Positions 48,657 through 58,033 of a stretch of DNA of 64,000 bases are shown here, one piece after another. Under the pieces are notes generated by a model that searched no databases, was not told where the DNA came from, and was given only the letters and a program-made list of their open reading frames with translations. A program made the position numbers and the translations under genes. Each line of letters begins with the position of its first letter. Positions within the stretch are counted from its first letter, which is position 1. Origin of the DNA: Microtetraspora glauca (GTDB taxonomy: Bacteria > Actinomycetota > Actinomycetes > Streptosporangiales > Streptosporangiaceae); the NCBI GenBank assembly GCA_001570385.1, contig BBYL01000015.1:196659-260658 (forward strand). Direction: 5' to 3'.

Positions 48657-49082
48657 GTGGGCAACAACCCGCTTGGGACGTTTCTGCCACTGATCTTGCT
48701 GGTAGTGGTGTTCTACTTCCTGCTGATCCGCCCGCAGCGCAAGCGGCAGCAGGAGCAGCTGTCCATGCAGAACTCGCTCGCTCCGGGCGCACGGGTCATG
48801 ACGACCACCGGTCTGTTCGGCACCGTGGTGGGCCTTCAGGACGAGGACGTCATCCTGGAGATCGCGCCTGGCGTGGAGACGCGATGGGTCAAGGCGGCGA
48901 TCGGCCGCGTTGTCACTCCCGTTGAGGACGCTGACGACGCCGAGCCGGATTCTGCCCAGTCCGTGGCGGAAGAGGGCGTTCAGAAGGACGCCCATGAGGA
49001 CATTCAGAAAGACAAGGACGAGCCGGTGACCGAGACCCCCGATGACGGGGGCGCCAAGGATTCGAGCACCAAGCAGTCCTGA
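48657..49082 (+). CDS. yajC: Preprotein translocase auxiliary subunit YajC
   Basis: This 141-residue protein has one N-terminal membrane helix (FLPLILLVVVFYFLLIRPQRKRQQE) and a small conserved domain (GARVMTTTGLFGTVVGL through VETRWVKAAIGRVV). A long acidic C-terminal tail follows. YajC associates with SecDF at the Sec translocon. GTG 48657 is chosen because GAAAGGG lies eight bases upstream; ATG 48639 would include that site in the gene. The secD gene follows after 42 bases. Confidence 0.93.
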   Translation: MGNNPLGTFLPLILLVVVFYFLLIRPQRKRQQEQLSMQNSLAPGARVMTTTGLFGTVVGLQDEDVILEIAPGVETRWVKAAIGRVVTPVEDADDAEPDSAQSVAEEGVQKDAHEDIQKDKDEPVTETPDDGGAKDSSTKQS

Positions 49083-49124
49083 GTACGCTCACTGAAGATC
49101 CCTTGACGAAAGAATCGACCACCA

Positions 49125-50849
49125 GTGGCCCCACCGACCAGTAGCCAGATCAAGCCGGGACGCACGCTCCTGGTTCTTCTGGCGATCATCCTCGCCATGG
49201 GGGCGACGATCGCCTTGCAGAAGGCATTCGTCCCCAAGTTCGGTCTCGATCTCGCGGGTGGCACGACGGTGACGCTGTCGCCAGTGACCACCGACGGCAA
49301 GGCGCCTCCGCAGGAGAGCCTCGACCGGGCCGTCAACATCATCCGGGACCGCGTGAACGGCACCGGCATCTCGGACGCGGAGGTCGCCAGATCCGGCGAC
49401 AACATCGTCATCTCGGTGCCCGGCGCCGGCCGTGACGAGGCCATCAAGCTGGTCGCCACCACGGCGGAGATGCGCTTCCGCCAGGTGCTCGCGGTCGCCG
49501 CGGCCACGACGCCGCCGACCACACTGCCCACCACGGCCGCCACGCCGAGCCCGTCCGCCGTCACCCCGTCCACCGGGACCTCGCCCGCCGGTCGCGCGCT
49601 GTCGAAGGCTCTCGCCGAGCCGACTCCGACGCCCACCGTGACGAGGCGCGCCAGGTCGCATACCGCGACCGGTGAGAAGACCGGCGCGGGGACACGAGCC
49701 AAGGCGACCCCGTCGCCCACCCCGTCGGTCGCGCCGAGCGAGGAGGACCCGCTCGCCGGGCAGGACCTCAGCGGCATCGACCCGGCCGCGCTGCAGAAGT
49801 TCCGGACGATCGACTGCACCGCGAAGAACAGGGGCCAGGGCGCCCAGGACGATCCGAACAAGCAGATCGTGGCCTGCAGCCAGGACGGCAGCGCGAGGTA
49901 CATCCTCGACAAGGCCGCGGTCCAGGGTTCGCAGATCACCACCGCGTCGGCGGGCGTGCGCCAGGACACCGGCGAGTGGGTCGTCAACCTCGACTTCAAG
50001 AGCCAGGGCGCGTCGCAGTGGAGCGACCTCACCGCCAAGGCGTTCGGCGCGCAGCCGCCGCGCAACCAGATCGGCGTCGTCCTCGACGGACTGGTGATCA
50101 CGGCTCCCGCCTCGAACGGCCGGATCCCCGGCGGCAAGACCGAGATCTCGGGCAGCTTCAACCAGCAGAGCGCGACCGAACTGGCCGACCAGCTCAAGTA
50201 CGGCGCGCTGCCGCTCAAGTTCGTGCAGAGCTCCGTCGTCTCGGTCTCGTCCACACTCGGCCAGGACCAGCTCCGCGGCGGTCTCGTCTCCGGCGCCATC
50301 GGCCTGTTGATCGTCATGCTCTACCTGCTGCTCTACTACCGAGGTCTGGGCGCCATCGGCATCGCGAGCCTCGGCATCGCGACGATCGTCACCTACTTCT
50401 CGGTGGCCGTCCTCAGCGCGAACGTCGGCTTCCGATGGTCGCTGCCGCACATCATCGGCCTCGTGGTCTCGATCGGCATCACCGCGGACTCGTTCATCGT
50501 CTACTTCGAACGCATCCGTGACGAGATGAAGGAAGGCCACCGCACCCTCCGCGCCGCCGTGGAGGTCGCCTGGCGGCGGGCGAAGCGGACGATCCTGGTC
50601 GCCGACGCGGTCATGTTCATCGCCGCGGTGGTGCTCTACTTCCTCGCGGTCGGCGGCGTCGCCGGATTCGCGTTCGCCATGGGCCTGACCACGCTCATCG
50701 ACATCGTCGTGGTCTTCCTGTTCACCAAGCCCCTCATGTCGCTGGCCGCCAGGATGAAGTTCTTCTCCAAGGGCCACAAGCTGTCCGGTCTCGACGCCGA
50801 GCGCATGGGCCGTACCAACAGCGGTGCCGAGCACCTGCAGGAGGCGTGA
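49125..50849 (+). CDS. secD: Protein translocase subunit SecD
   Basis: This 574-residue RND-family membrane protein uses the proton gradient to assist Sec export. Helix 1 is LLVLLAIILAMGATIALQ, followed by the D1 motif KFGLDLAGGTTVTL. A large extracytoplasmic P1 domain carries a long Thr/Ala/Pro/Ser-rich insertion (about residues 128-205), longer than in many species. The C-terminal helices include GLVVSIGITADSFIVYFERIRDE. The final stop overlaps the secF start by one base. GTG 49125 has only a weak upstream site. Confidence 0.95.
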   Translation: MAPPTSSQIKPGRTLLVLLAIILAMGATIALQKAFVPKFGLDLAGGTTVTLSPVTTDGKAPPQESLDRAVNIIRDRVNGTGISDAEVARSGDNIVISVPGAGRDEAIKLVATTAEMRFRQVLAVAAATTPPTTLPTTAATPSPSAVTPSTGTSPAGRALSKALAEPTPTPTVTRRARSHTATGEKTGAGTRAKATPSPTPSVAPSEEDPLAGQDLSGIDPAALQKFRTIDCTAKNRGQGAQDDPNKQIVACSQDGSARYILDKAAVQGSQITTASAGVRQDTGEWVVNLDFKSQGASQWSDLTAKAFGAQPPRNQIGVVLDGLVITAPASNGRIPGGKTEISGSFNQQSATELADQLKYGALPLKFVQSSVVSVSSTLGQDQLRGGLVSGAIGLLIVMLYLLLYYRGLGAIGIASLGIATIVTYFSVAVLSANVGFRWSLPHIIGLVVSIGITADSFIVYFERIRDEMKEGHRTLRAAVEVAWRRAKRTILVADAVMFIAAVVLYFLAVGGVAGFAFAMGLTTLIDIVVVFLFTKPLMSLAARMKFFSKGHKLSGLDAERMGRTNSGAEHLQEA

Positions 50850-51901
50850 TGCCGGGCATTATCAGCCGCCTGTACCGCGGCGACATCAACATCGACTTCG
50901 TCGGCAAGCGGAAGCTCTGGTACGGCCTCTCGGCCCTGCTGATGATCGTCTCCATTGTCGGCATGGTCATCCACGGCCTCAACCTCGGCGTGGAGTTCAA
51001 GGGCGGGTCGGTCTTCGACTTCCCCCGCGCCACGAACTCGAGCGTCGAGGAGGTCAGGACGACCATCAAGGACGCGGGTGTCCACCAGGTCATCGTCCAG
51101 GAGGCCGGGCCGAACTGGCGGGTCACCACCGAGAGCCTCGACACCAACGAGGTTCCCAAGGTCCAGCAGGCCGTCGCGGACAAGTACCACCTCAAGGCCG
51201 ACGATGTCAGCACCCAGGTCATCGGTGCCACCTGGGGTGGCGAGGTCATGCAGAAGGCATGGATCGGCCTGGCCGTCTTCATGCTCGCGATCATGCTGTA
51301 CCTCAGCCTCGCGTTCGAGTGGCGGATGGCGCTCGCCGCCATCGTGGCCCTCGTGCACGACCTCGTGATCACGGCCGGCATCTACGCCTGGTCGGGCTTC
51401 GAGGTCACCCCGGCCACCATGCTGGGCTTCCTCACGATCCTCGGTTACTCGTTGTACGACGCGGTCGTCGTCTTCGACATGATCAAGGAGGTGACGGGCA
51501 AGCTCGGCACGAGCGCGAAGATGACCTACACGCAGGCCGCGAACAACGCGCTCAGCCACACGCTGATCCGCTCGCTGAACACCTCGCTGGTCGCGATCCT
51601 GCCGGTGGCGGCGATCCTGTTCATCGGGACCACGCTGCTCGGCGCCGGGACGCTGAAGGACCTCTCCCTGGCGCTCTTCGTCGGAATGATCGTCGGCACC
51701 TACTCCTCGCTCTGCGTGGCCACGCCGATCCTGGTCACGCTGAAGGAGCGCGAGCCGCAGTGGCGGAAGCTCGCCGAACGCGTGGCCCAGCGGGAGGCGT
51801 CCGTCGCCAAGGCGGCGGCCGCGAGCGCCAAGCAGCCCGTGGTGGCGGGATCCCAGAACGGGGTCGCGACCACGGATGACGGAAAGCGCAAGAAGCGTTA
51901 G
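50849..51901 (+). CDS. secF: Protein translocase subunit SecF
   Basis: This 350-residue partner of SecD has first helix LSALLMIVSIVGMVIHGL and the family motif LGVEFKGGSVFDF. Six helices are expected, including ALVHDLVITAGIYAW and GYSLYDAVVVFDMIKE. The C-terminal tail is basic and Ala-rich. ATG 50849 shares one base with the secD stop, with AGGAGG upstream; in-frame GTG 50846 is possible. After the stop an imperfect stem (GACGGCGC at 51917 with GCGCCGTC at 51973) may be a terminator. Confidence 0.95.
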   Translation: MPGIISRLYRGDINIDFVGKRKLWYGLSALLMIVSIVGMVIHGLNLGVEFKGGSVFDFPRATNSSVEEVRTTIKDAGVHQVIVQEAGPNWRVTTESLDTNEVPKVQQAVADKYHLKADDVSTQVIGATWGGEVMQKAWIGLAVFMLAIMLYLSLAFEWRMALAAIVALVHDLVITAGIYAWSGFEVTPATMLGFLTILGYSLYDAVVVFDMIKEVTGKLGTSAKMTYTQAANNALSHTLIRSLNTSLVAILPVAAILFIGTTLLGAGTLKDLSLALFVGMIVGTYSSLCVATPILVTLKEREPQWRKLAERVAQREASVAKAAAASAKQPVVAGSQNGVATTDDGKRKKR

Positions 51902-51999
51902 TCAGACAGAGACGGTGACGGCGCTCCTGTGCCGCCTCCCGGGATGCCCGGCATCATGGGAGGGACGCGGGGGCGCCGTCCTCATGAAGTGGGTTGGAA

Positions 52000-52506
52000 A
52001 TGACTGAGTGGGTTTCCCTGATCCGGGACGTTCCCGACTACCCGAAGCCGGGAGTCCTGTTCAAGGACATCACCCCGCTGCTGGCCGATCATGGCGCGTT
52101 CGTGCAGGTCGTGGATGAGCTGGGAAGCGGCCTGACGTTCGACAAGGTGGTCGGCATCGAGGCACGCGGCTTCATCCTGGCCGCCCCGGTGGCGTACCGG
52201 GCGGGAGCAGGGTTCGTCCCCGTACGCAAGAAGGGCAAACTGCCTGCCCAGACGCTCGCGGCGAACTATGATCTGGAGTACGGCTCCGCGACGGTGGAAG
52301 TGCACACCGATGCCTTCGTTCCGGGTGAGCGGGTGCTGATCGTGGACGACGTGCTCGCCACGGGCGGCACGGCGAACGCGACGGTGGAGCTGGTCAGGAG
52401 ATCGGGCGCCCACGTCGTCGCGGTGTCCGTCCTGATGGAGCTGTCCTTCCTCTCCGGCCGTGACCGGCTGCCTGGTCTGGAGGTCCGTTCCCTGGTGGTC
52501 GTCTGA
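52000..52506 (+). CDS. apt: Adenine phosphoribosyltransferase
   Basis: This 168-residue purine-salvage enzyme converts adenine and PRPP to AMP. It has DVPDYPKPGVLFKDITPLL at the start, VGIEARGFILAAPVA, and the PRPP-binding motif VLIVDDVLATGGT (112-124). It lies just before relA, the usual actinobacterial order, linking purine nucleotide supply to (p)ppGpp metabolism. ATG 52000 is chosen; TTG 51994 is in frame. Confidence 0.97.
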   Translation: MTEWVSLIRDVPDYPKPGVLFKDITPLLADHGAFVQVVDELGSGLTFDKVVGIEARGFILAAPVAYRAGAGFVPVRKKGKLPAQTLAANYDLEYGSATVEVHTDAFVPGERVLIVDDVLATGGTANATVELVRRSGAHVVAVSVLMELSFLSGRDRLPGLEVRSLVVV

Positions 52507-52583
52507 TTCGGGCGCATCCAGGCGAAAAGCGGGCAGACGACGCGGATACACTGGGGAGCCTGGACTCGACGTGAGGAGTCTGT

Positions 52584-54938
52584 GTGCCCCGTGATGTGGT
52601 CGTGCCCGACGGCGTGCGGGCCCGGAGCGAATCCCGGCCCGCCGAGGCCGAGGAGACCGTAGCCGCGCGCGACGCATCGGAGGCCGCGGAGGAGAGACCC
52701 GCGCCTGCCGTGCGACGCCGGCGGGCGCGGTTCGGGGGGCAGTGGGGTGCTATGAATCCGGTTCTGGAACCGCTCTTCAAGACGGTTCGCGCGACCCATC
52801 CCAAGGCGGACCTCCGGCTGATCGAGCGCGCGTACGATGTCGCCGCGCACCACCACCGCGACCAGAAGCGCAAGAGCGGCGATCCCTACATCACGCACCC
52901 GCTGGCCGTGGCGACGATCCTGGCCGAGCTCGGCACGGATGACGAGACGCTCTGCGCCGCGCTCCTGCACGACACCGTGGAGGACACCGCCTACAGCCTC
53001 GAGGAGCTGCGCGCCGACTTCGGCGAGAGCATCGCCCTGCTCGTCGACGGCGTCACCAAGCTGGACAAGGTCAAGTTCGGCGACGCGGCGCAGGCGGAGA
53101 CCGTCAGGAAGATGGTCGTCGCCATGGCGCGCGACATCCGGGTGCTGGTCATCAAGCTCGCCGACCGGCTGCACAACATGCGCACGATGCGCTACCTCCC
53201 CGAGCACAAGCGGCAGCAGAAGTCCCGCGAGACGCTGGAGATCTTCGCGCCCCTGGCCCACCGGCTCGGCATGAACACCATCAAGTGGGAGCTGGAGGAC
53301 CTCGCGTTCGCCATGCTCTATCCGAAGCGGTACGACGAGATCGCCCGGATGGTGTCCGAGCGCGCGCCGCGCCGGGACCTGTTCCTGCAGGACGTGATCG
53401 AGAAGGTCTCCGGCGACCTGCGCGAGGCCAAGATCAGGGCGACGGTGAAGGGCCGCCCGAAGCACTACTACTCGATCTACCAGAAGATGATCGCCAAGGA
53501 CGTCGCGTTCGAGGAGATCTACGACCTGATGGGCATCCGCGTACTGGTGGACACCGTGCGCGACTGCTACGCGGCCCTCGGAACGATCCACGCCCAGTGG
53601 AGGCCGGTGCCCGGGCGGTTCAAGGACTACATCGCGATGCCCAAGTTCAACATGTACCAGTCGTTGCACACGACGGTCATGGGGCCAGAGGGCAAGACGA
53701 TCGAGCTGCAGATCCGCACCCGCGCCATGCACCACCGGGCGGAGTACGGCGTGGCCGCCCACTGGAAGTACAAGGAGGAGATGAACGGCGCCCCCGGCCC
53801 GGCGGCCAAGGGGAAGCAGGTCAACGACATGGCCTGGCTGCGCCAGCTCCTCGACTGGCAGAAGGAGACCTCCGACCCGGGCGAGTTCCTGGAGTCGCTG
53901 CGCTTCGACCTGTCGGTCTCGGAGGTGTTCGTCTTCACGCCGCGCGGCCAGGTGATCGCGCTGCCCGAGGGCGCCACCCCCGTCGACTTCGCGTACGCCG
54001 TGCACACCGAGGTGGGGCACCGCTGCATCGGAGCCAGGGTCAACGGCCGCCTGGTGCCGCTGGAGTCCCGGCTGGGCAACGGCGACACGGTGGAGATCTT
54101 CACCTCCAAGTCCCCGGACGCCGGACCGTCCCGCGACTGGCTGAAGTTCGTCAAGAGCGGCCGGGCCCGCAACAAGATCCGCCAGTGGTTCTCCAAGGAG
54201 CGCAGGGAGACCGCGATCGAGGCCGGCAAGGAGGCCATCGGGCGGGCGATGCGCAAGCAGGGGCTGCCGCTCCAGCGCCTGATGTCGGGGGAGGCGCTCC
54301 TCGCGCTCGCCCGCGACCTCAGGTACCCCGACGTGTCCGCGCTCTACGCGGCGGTGGGCGAGGGCCACTCCGGTGCCCAGGCGGTCGTCCAGAAGCTCGT
54401 GCAGTCCCTCGGAGGCGTCGAGGGGGCAGAGGAGGACATCGCCGAGGCGGCGGTCCCCACGAAGCTCAGAGGACGCCCCAGGGGAGGTTCCAACGCCGGT
54501 GTCAACGTCGCCGGCGACCCGGACGTGTGGGTACGGCTGTCGCGGTGCTGTACGCCGGTCCCCGGAGACGACATCGTGGGCTTCGTTACGCGCGGGCACG
54601 GGGTCTCGGTCCACCGGAACAACTGCCCGAACGTGGAGCAGCTCAACGAGCAGCCCGACCGGCTCGTGCAGGTGTCGTGGGCGCCGGGAGACGACTCGGT
54701 CTTCCTCGTCGCGATCCAGGTCGAGGCACTGGACCGGCCCCGGCTCCTGTCGGACGTCACCCGGACCCTGTCCGACCAGCACGTGAACATCCTGTCCGCC
54801 ACGGTGGCCACCAGCAGGGACCGCGTCGCGGTGAGCAAGTTCACCTTCGAGATGGGCGATCCCAAGCACCTCGGCCACGTGCTCAAGGCGGTGCGCAACA
54901 TCCAGGGCGTCTACGACGTCTACCGCGTGACGAACTGA
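52584..54938 (+). CDS. relA: Bifunctional (p)ppGpp synthetase/hydrolase
   Basis: This 784-residue Rel protein makes and degrades the stringent-response alarmone. The HD hydrolase domain has ALLHDTVEDT (HD at 129-130). The synthetase domain has GRPKHYYSIYQKM (about 292). Its RFKDYIAMPKFN carries the RxKD motif typical of bifunctional enzymes rather than the ExDD of synthetase-only ones. TGS (VFVFTPRGQVIALPEGA, about 447), helical/zinc-finger (SRCCTPVPGDDIVG) and ACT (about 705-784) domains follow. An unusual 55-residue charged N-terminal extension precedes the core. GTG 52584 has GAGGAG six bases upstream. Confidence 0.97.
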   Translation: MPRDVVVPDGVRARSESRPAEAEETVAARDASEAAEERPAPAVRRRRARFGGQWGAMNPVLEPLFKTVRATHPKADLRLIERAYDVAAHHHRDQKRKSGDPYITHPLAVATILAELGTDDETLCAALLHDTVEDTAYSLEELRADFGESIALLVDGVTKLDKVKFGDAAQAETVRKMVVAMARDIRVLVIKLADRLHNMRTMRYLPEHKRQQKSRETLEIFAPLAHRLGMNTIKWELEDLAFAMLYPKRYDEIARMVSERAPRRDLFLQDVIEKVSGDLREAKIRATVKGRPKHYYSIYQKMIAKDVAFEEIYDLMGIRVLVDTVRDCYAALGTIHAQWRPVPGRFKDYIAMPKFNMYQSLHTTVMGPEGKTIELQIRTRAMHHRAEYGVAAHWKYKEEMNGAPGPAAKGKQVNDMAWLRQLLDWQKETSDPGEFLESLRFDLSVSEVFVFTPRGQVIALPEGATPVDFAYAVHTEVGHRCIGARVNGRLVPLESRLGNGDTVEIFTSKSPDAGPSRDWLKFVKSGRARNKIRQWFSKERRETAIEAGKEAIGRAMRKQGLPLQRLMSGEALLALARDLRYPDVSALYAAVGEGHSGAQAVVQKLVQSLGGVEGAEEDIAEAAVPTKLRGRPRGGSNAGVNVAGDPDVWVRLSRCCTPVPGDDIVGFVTRGHGVSVHRNNCPNVEQLNEQPDRLVQVSWAPGDDSVFLVAIQVEALDRPRLLSDVTRTLSDQHVNILSATVATSRDRVAVSKFTFEMGDPKHLGHVLKAVRNIQGVYDVYRVTN

Positions 54939-54982
54939 CCGGCCGCACCTCGAACCACTCGAACCACTCGAATGAGCGCACT

Positions 54983-55044
54983 GGCTCGTTCACACGTCGA
55001 CCCCCGTCGCGAACGCGCGGCGGGGGTCGACGTGTGAACGAGCC
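54983..55044. terminator. 24-bp perfect-stem bidirectional terminator
   Basis: The arms 54983-55006 and 55021-55044 are exact reverse complements over 24 bases (starting GGCTCGTTCACACG, ending GTGTGAACGAGCC), with a 14-nt loop. They lie between convergent relA and the DUF349 gene, three bases before the latter's stop. Confidence 0.9.
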
Positions 55045-55047
55045 GGA

Positions 55048-56277
55048 TCAGGAGAACTCGGCGAGCGTGCGCTCGGCCTCCTCAAGCCACGAACGCCGGG
55101 CGGTCAGGGCCTCCTCGGTCTCCTTGACGTCCTTGTCCCTGCCCGCGGCCTGCGCCTTGGACAGCCGGGTCTCGAGCTGTTCGATGGACTTGCGGAGCTG
55201 GCTGACCGTGTCCTGCGCGCGGGCCCTGGCCTCGGGGTTCGAGCGGCGCCACTCGTTCTCCTCGGCCTTGCGGACGGCGTCGTCGATCTTGCGCAGGCCG
55301 CCTTCGAGCCGGTCGCGCTGCTCGCGCGGCACCGGGCCTGCCGCCTCCCAGCGCTCCAGGATGCCGCGCAGGACGCCGCGGGCGCTCCTGGCGTCCGTGA
55401 CGGGCAGCAGCTTGCCCGCCTCGGCGAGCAGCGCCTCCTTCGCCTCGGCGTTGGCCGCGAACGAGGCGTCCCGCTCGGCGAAGACGGCCGACCTGGCGTG
55501 GAAGAACTGGTCCTGGGCGCCCTTGAACCTGCCCCAGAGCTCGTCCTCCACCTCGCGCGAGGCACGGCCGGCGTTCTTCCACTGGCGCATCAGCTCGCGG
55601 TAGGCGGCGGCCGTCGCGTTCCAGTCGGTCGAGGCCGCCAGGGCCTCCGCCTCGGCCACGATGCGCTCCTTGGCGCCGCGCACCGCGTCACGCTGCTCGT
55701 CGAGCGAGGAGAAGTACGCCTTGCGCCGCTTGGCGAACGCCGTACGGGCGGCGGACAGGCGCTTCCACAGGCCCGCCTCGGTGGCGCGGTCGATCCGCTC
55801 GGCGGCCTTCCACTCGTCCACGAGCTGCCGCAGGCGCTCGCCGCCGGACTTCCAGTGGGTGGCGTCCTCGGCGATCCGCTCCGCCTCGGCGACGATCCGC
55901 TCCTTGACCTCGCGGGCCTGGACCCGTGCCTGGTCGCGCGCGGCCTTCACCTCTTCCCGGCGCTTGCCGACGAGGTCGCTGAGTGCGCCGAGGCGGTCCT
56001 GGAGCGCGCCCAGGTCGCCGATCGCATGCGCCTCGGCGACCGCCTCGCGGAGCTTCAGGATGCTCGCCTCCGCCTGCGCGGGCGGCAGGTCGGTGCCCCT
56101 CACCCGCTGTTCGAGGAGCTGGACCTGCCCGGCCAGTTCCTCGTACTTGCGGTGGTAGTAGGCGAGAGCCTCTTCCGGCTCACCGGCCTGCCAGGACCCG
56201 ACGGCTCGTTCGCCCTCGGCCGTACGCACGTAGACGGTGCCGTCGTCGTCTACCCGGCCCCACGGGTCGGTGGTCAC
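55048..56277 (-). CDS. DUF349 coiled-coil repeat protein
   Basis: This 409-residue cytoplasmic protein is made of tandem DUF349 repeats rich in charged helices. Repeats are recognisable by WKSGGERLRQLVDEWKAAERI, WNATAAAYRELMRQWKNAGRA and SARGVLRGILERWEAAGPV. The N-terminus VTTDPWGRVDDDGTVYVRT is a small conserved beta segment. The role is unknown. GTG 56277 is chosen because GGGAGG lies five bases upstream; the longer frame to 56316 would include that site. It follows a cyclophilin gene on the same strand. Confidence 0.9.
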   Translation of the reverse strand: MTTDPWGRVDDDGTVYVRTAEGERAVGSWQAGEPEEALAYYHRKYEELAGQVQLLEQRVRGTDLPPAQAEASILKLREAVAEAHAIGDLGALQDRLGALSDLVGKRREEVKAARDQARVQAREVKERIVAEAERIAEDATHWKSGGERLRQLVDEWKAAERIDRATEAGLWKRLSAARTAFAKRRKAYFSSLDEQRDAVRGAKERIVAEAEALAASTDWNATAAAYRELMRQWKNAGRASREVEDELWGRFKGAQDQFFHARSAVFAERDASFAANAEAKEALLAEAGKLLPVTDARSARGVLRGILERWEAAGPVPREQRDRLEGGLRKIDDAVRKAEENEWRRSNPEARARAQDTVSQLRKSIEQLETRLSKAQAAGRDKDVKETEEALTARRSWLEEAERTLAEFS

Positions 56278-56337
56278 GGTGTCCTCCCGCACTCGAATCA
56301 GCCTCCAGGGCTTCACTGTGCCCTTGGTTGTATTACG

Positions 56338-57171
56338 TCAGCTCTTGCTGGTTATTGTCACGTCTTTGATTTCGACGGGCTGCTTGGGTGCGCCCGTTCC
56401 GTCGTTCTGGGCTCCAGCGATGATCCCGCGCTTGGCCACTTTGTCCAGGATTTCCAGCCCCTTCGTCACCGTACCGAAAGGTGTGTAGTCGGCGCTCAGG
56501 CCGGTCTCCCCGTACACGATGAAGAACTGGCTGCCGTTCGTGGCGGGGCCGCTGTTGGCCATGGCGAGCACGCCGCGGTTGTACTTGGCGCCCGCGAGGT
56601 TCTCGTCGACGAACCGGTAGCCGGGGCCGCCCTGGCCGTCGGTCGCGTTCTTGCCGTCCGCCTTCGCGAGCGGGTCGCCGCACTGCAGGATGGGGAACGT
56701 GGTGCCCAGCCGATGGCATCTGGTGTTGTCGAAGTAGTCCTTCGACGCGAGGAACTTGAACGAGTTGACCGTGCAGGGCGCGTTGACGGAGTCGAGCGTG
56801 GCGACGATGTCGCCGTAGTTCGTCTTGATCGTCATGGTCGCCGGCGCGGTGCTGATCTTCTCCGGCGGCGTGCCGACGTTCTTGACCTGCTCTCCTGGGG
56901 CGGACGCGACGTAGGTGCACGTCCCCGTCGACGGGTCGTACGCCTTGGGCTCCGCCGCCGCCGTGGTCGGCTTGGCCGTCGCGGTGGCGTCGTCACCGCC
57001 TCCCATCAGCGCGACCGCGCCCACGGCCGCGCCGATCACGACCACGACGGCGGTGCTCGTCCCGATGAGCGCGGTGCGCCGAGACCTGCGCTGCCGCTCA
57101 AGTCTCGCCTGCGCCTGCCGCTGGTAATGCTCACGGGCCAGCTGCTTCTGGCGGTCCTTGCCGGTGGCCAC
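56338..57171 (-). CDS. Membrane-anchored cyclophilin-type peptidyl-prolyl isomerase
   Basis: This 277-residue protein has a charged cytoplasmic start and one membrane helix (TALIGTSTAVVVVIGAAVGAV, about 33-53). An extracytoplasmic cyclophilin domain follows (about 110-275), with FKFLASKDYFDNTRCHRL, GYRFVDENL, RGVLAMANSGPATNGSQFFI and TPFGTVTKGLEILDKV. It should catalyse proline isomerisation during folding of exported proteins. The place upstream of the MBL-hisS genes matches mycobacterial PpiB. GTG 57171 has GGGAGG upstream. Confidence 0.92.
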   Translation of the reverse strand: MATGKDRQKQLAREHYQRQAQARLERQRRSRRTALIGTSTAVVVVIGAAVGAVALMGGGDDATATAKPTTAAAEPKAYDPSTGTCTYVASAPGEQVKNVGTPPEKISTAPATMTIKTNYGDIVATLDSVNAPCTVNSFKFLASKDYFDNTRCHRLGTTFPILQCGDPLAKADGKNATDGQGGPGYRFVDENLAGAKYNRGVLAMANSGPATNGSQFFIVYGETGLSADYTPFGTVTKGLEILDKVAKRGIIAGAQNDGTGAPKQPVEIKDVTITSKS

Positions 57172-57328
57172 TTCGTCCTCCCGACTGTCCAAGAATGACT
57201 ATTGAGGTGGGCGAATCGTATCGGCACACGGGTATTGGTTCGCAGCCCGCCGACCCGCACCGGTACCCTTCGGTTACATTCGCTCGCGCATTCCTTGATA
57301 CATCTTCTGAGACGAAGAGGCCGATTCC

Positions 57329-58033
57329 GTGCTCGTCGCCGGGTTTCCCGCAGGGTCCTTCCAGACCAACTGCTACGTCGTCGCTCCCGCCGCAGGCGAG
57401 GAGTGCGTCGTCATCGACCCAGGTCAGGACGCTGTCGAGGGCCTCGACGAGGTTTTGCGCGAGCACCGGCTGAAGCCGGTCGCGGTGCTGCTCACCCATG
57501 GCCACATCGACCACATGTGGTCGGTCGTGCCCGTCTGCGGAGCGCGTGACGTCCCCGCGTGGATCCACCCCGAAGACCGCGAACTGCTGTCGGATCCGGC
57601 CAAGGGGTTGTCCCTGCAGACCAGGCAGATGCTGTTCGGCGGCCTGGAGTTCACCGAGCCCGACGACGTCAGGGAGCTGTCGGACGGCGCGACGCTGAAA
57701 CTCGCGGGTCTGGAGATCACGGTCGACCACGCGCCCGGCCATACCAGGGGGTCGGTGACGTTCCGGGTACCTGAGATCATGTTCTCGGGAGACCTGCTGT
57801 TCGCCGGCTCCATCGGCCGTACCGACCTTCCGGGCGGTGACTACGCGACGATCCTGCGCAGCCTGGCCACCGTGTGCCTGCCGCTGCCGGACGAGACGAC
57901 GGTCCTGCCCGGTCACGGACCGCAGACGACCATTGGCCGCGAGCGCGCGACCAACCCTTATCTCAGGGGCCTGCACGAGGAGCAGGCTTCGGGCGGGGAC
58001 GCGCCGCACGCCGGCCCGACCAGGGGACTGTAA
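57329..58033 (+). CDS. Metallo-beta-lactamase-fold hydrolase (glyoxalase II-like)
   Basis: This 234-residue cytoplasmic enzyme has the metal-binding motif THGHIDH and further ligands in APGHTRGS, FSGDLLFAGSIGR and LPGHGPQT. It begins VAGFPAGSFQTNCYVV, as in the Rv2581c/YcbL group annotated as glyoxalase II-like thioester hydrolases. Its stop overlaps the hisS start by one base (TAATG), so it is co-transcribed with hisS. GAAGAGG lies upstream of GTG 57329. The true substrate is unknown. Confidence 0.92.
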   Translation: MLVAGFPAGSFQTNCYVVAPAAGEECVVIDPGQDAVEGLDEVLREHRLKPVAVLLTHGHIDHMWSVVPVCGARDVPAWIHPEDRELLSDPAKGLSLQTRQMLFGGLEFTEPDDVRELSDGATLKLAGLEITVDHAPGHTRGSVTFRVPEIMFSGDLLFAGSIGRTDLPGGDYATILRSLATVCLPLPDETTVLPGHGPQTTIGRERATNPYLRGLHEEQASGGDAPHAGPTRGL

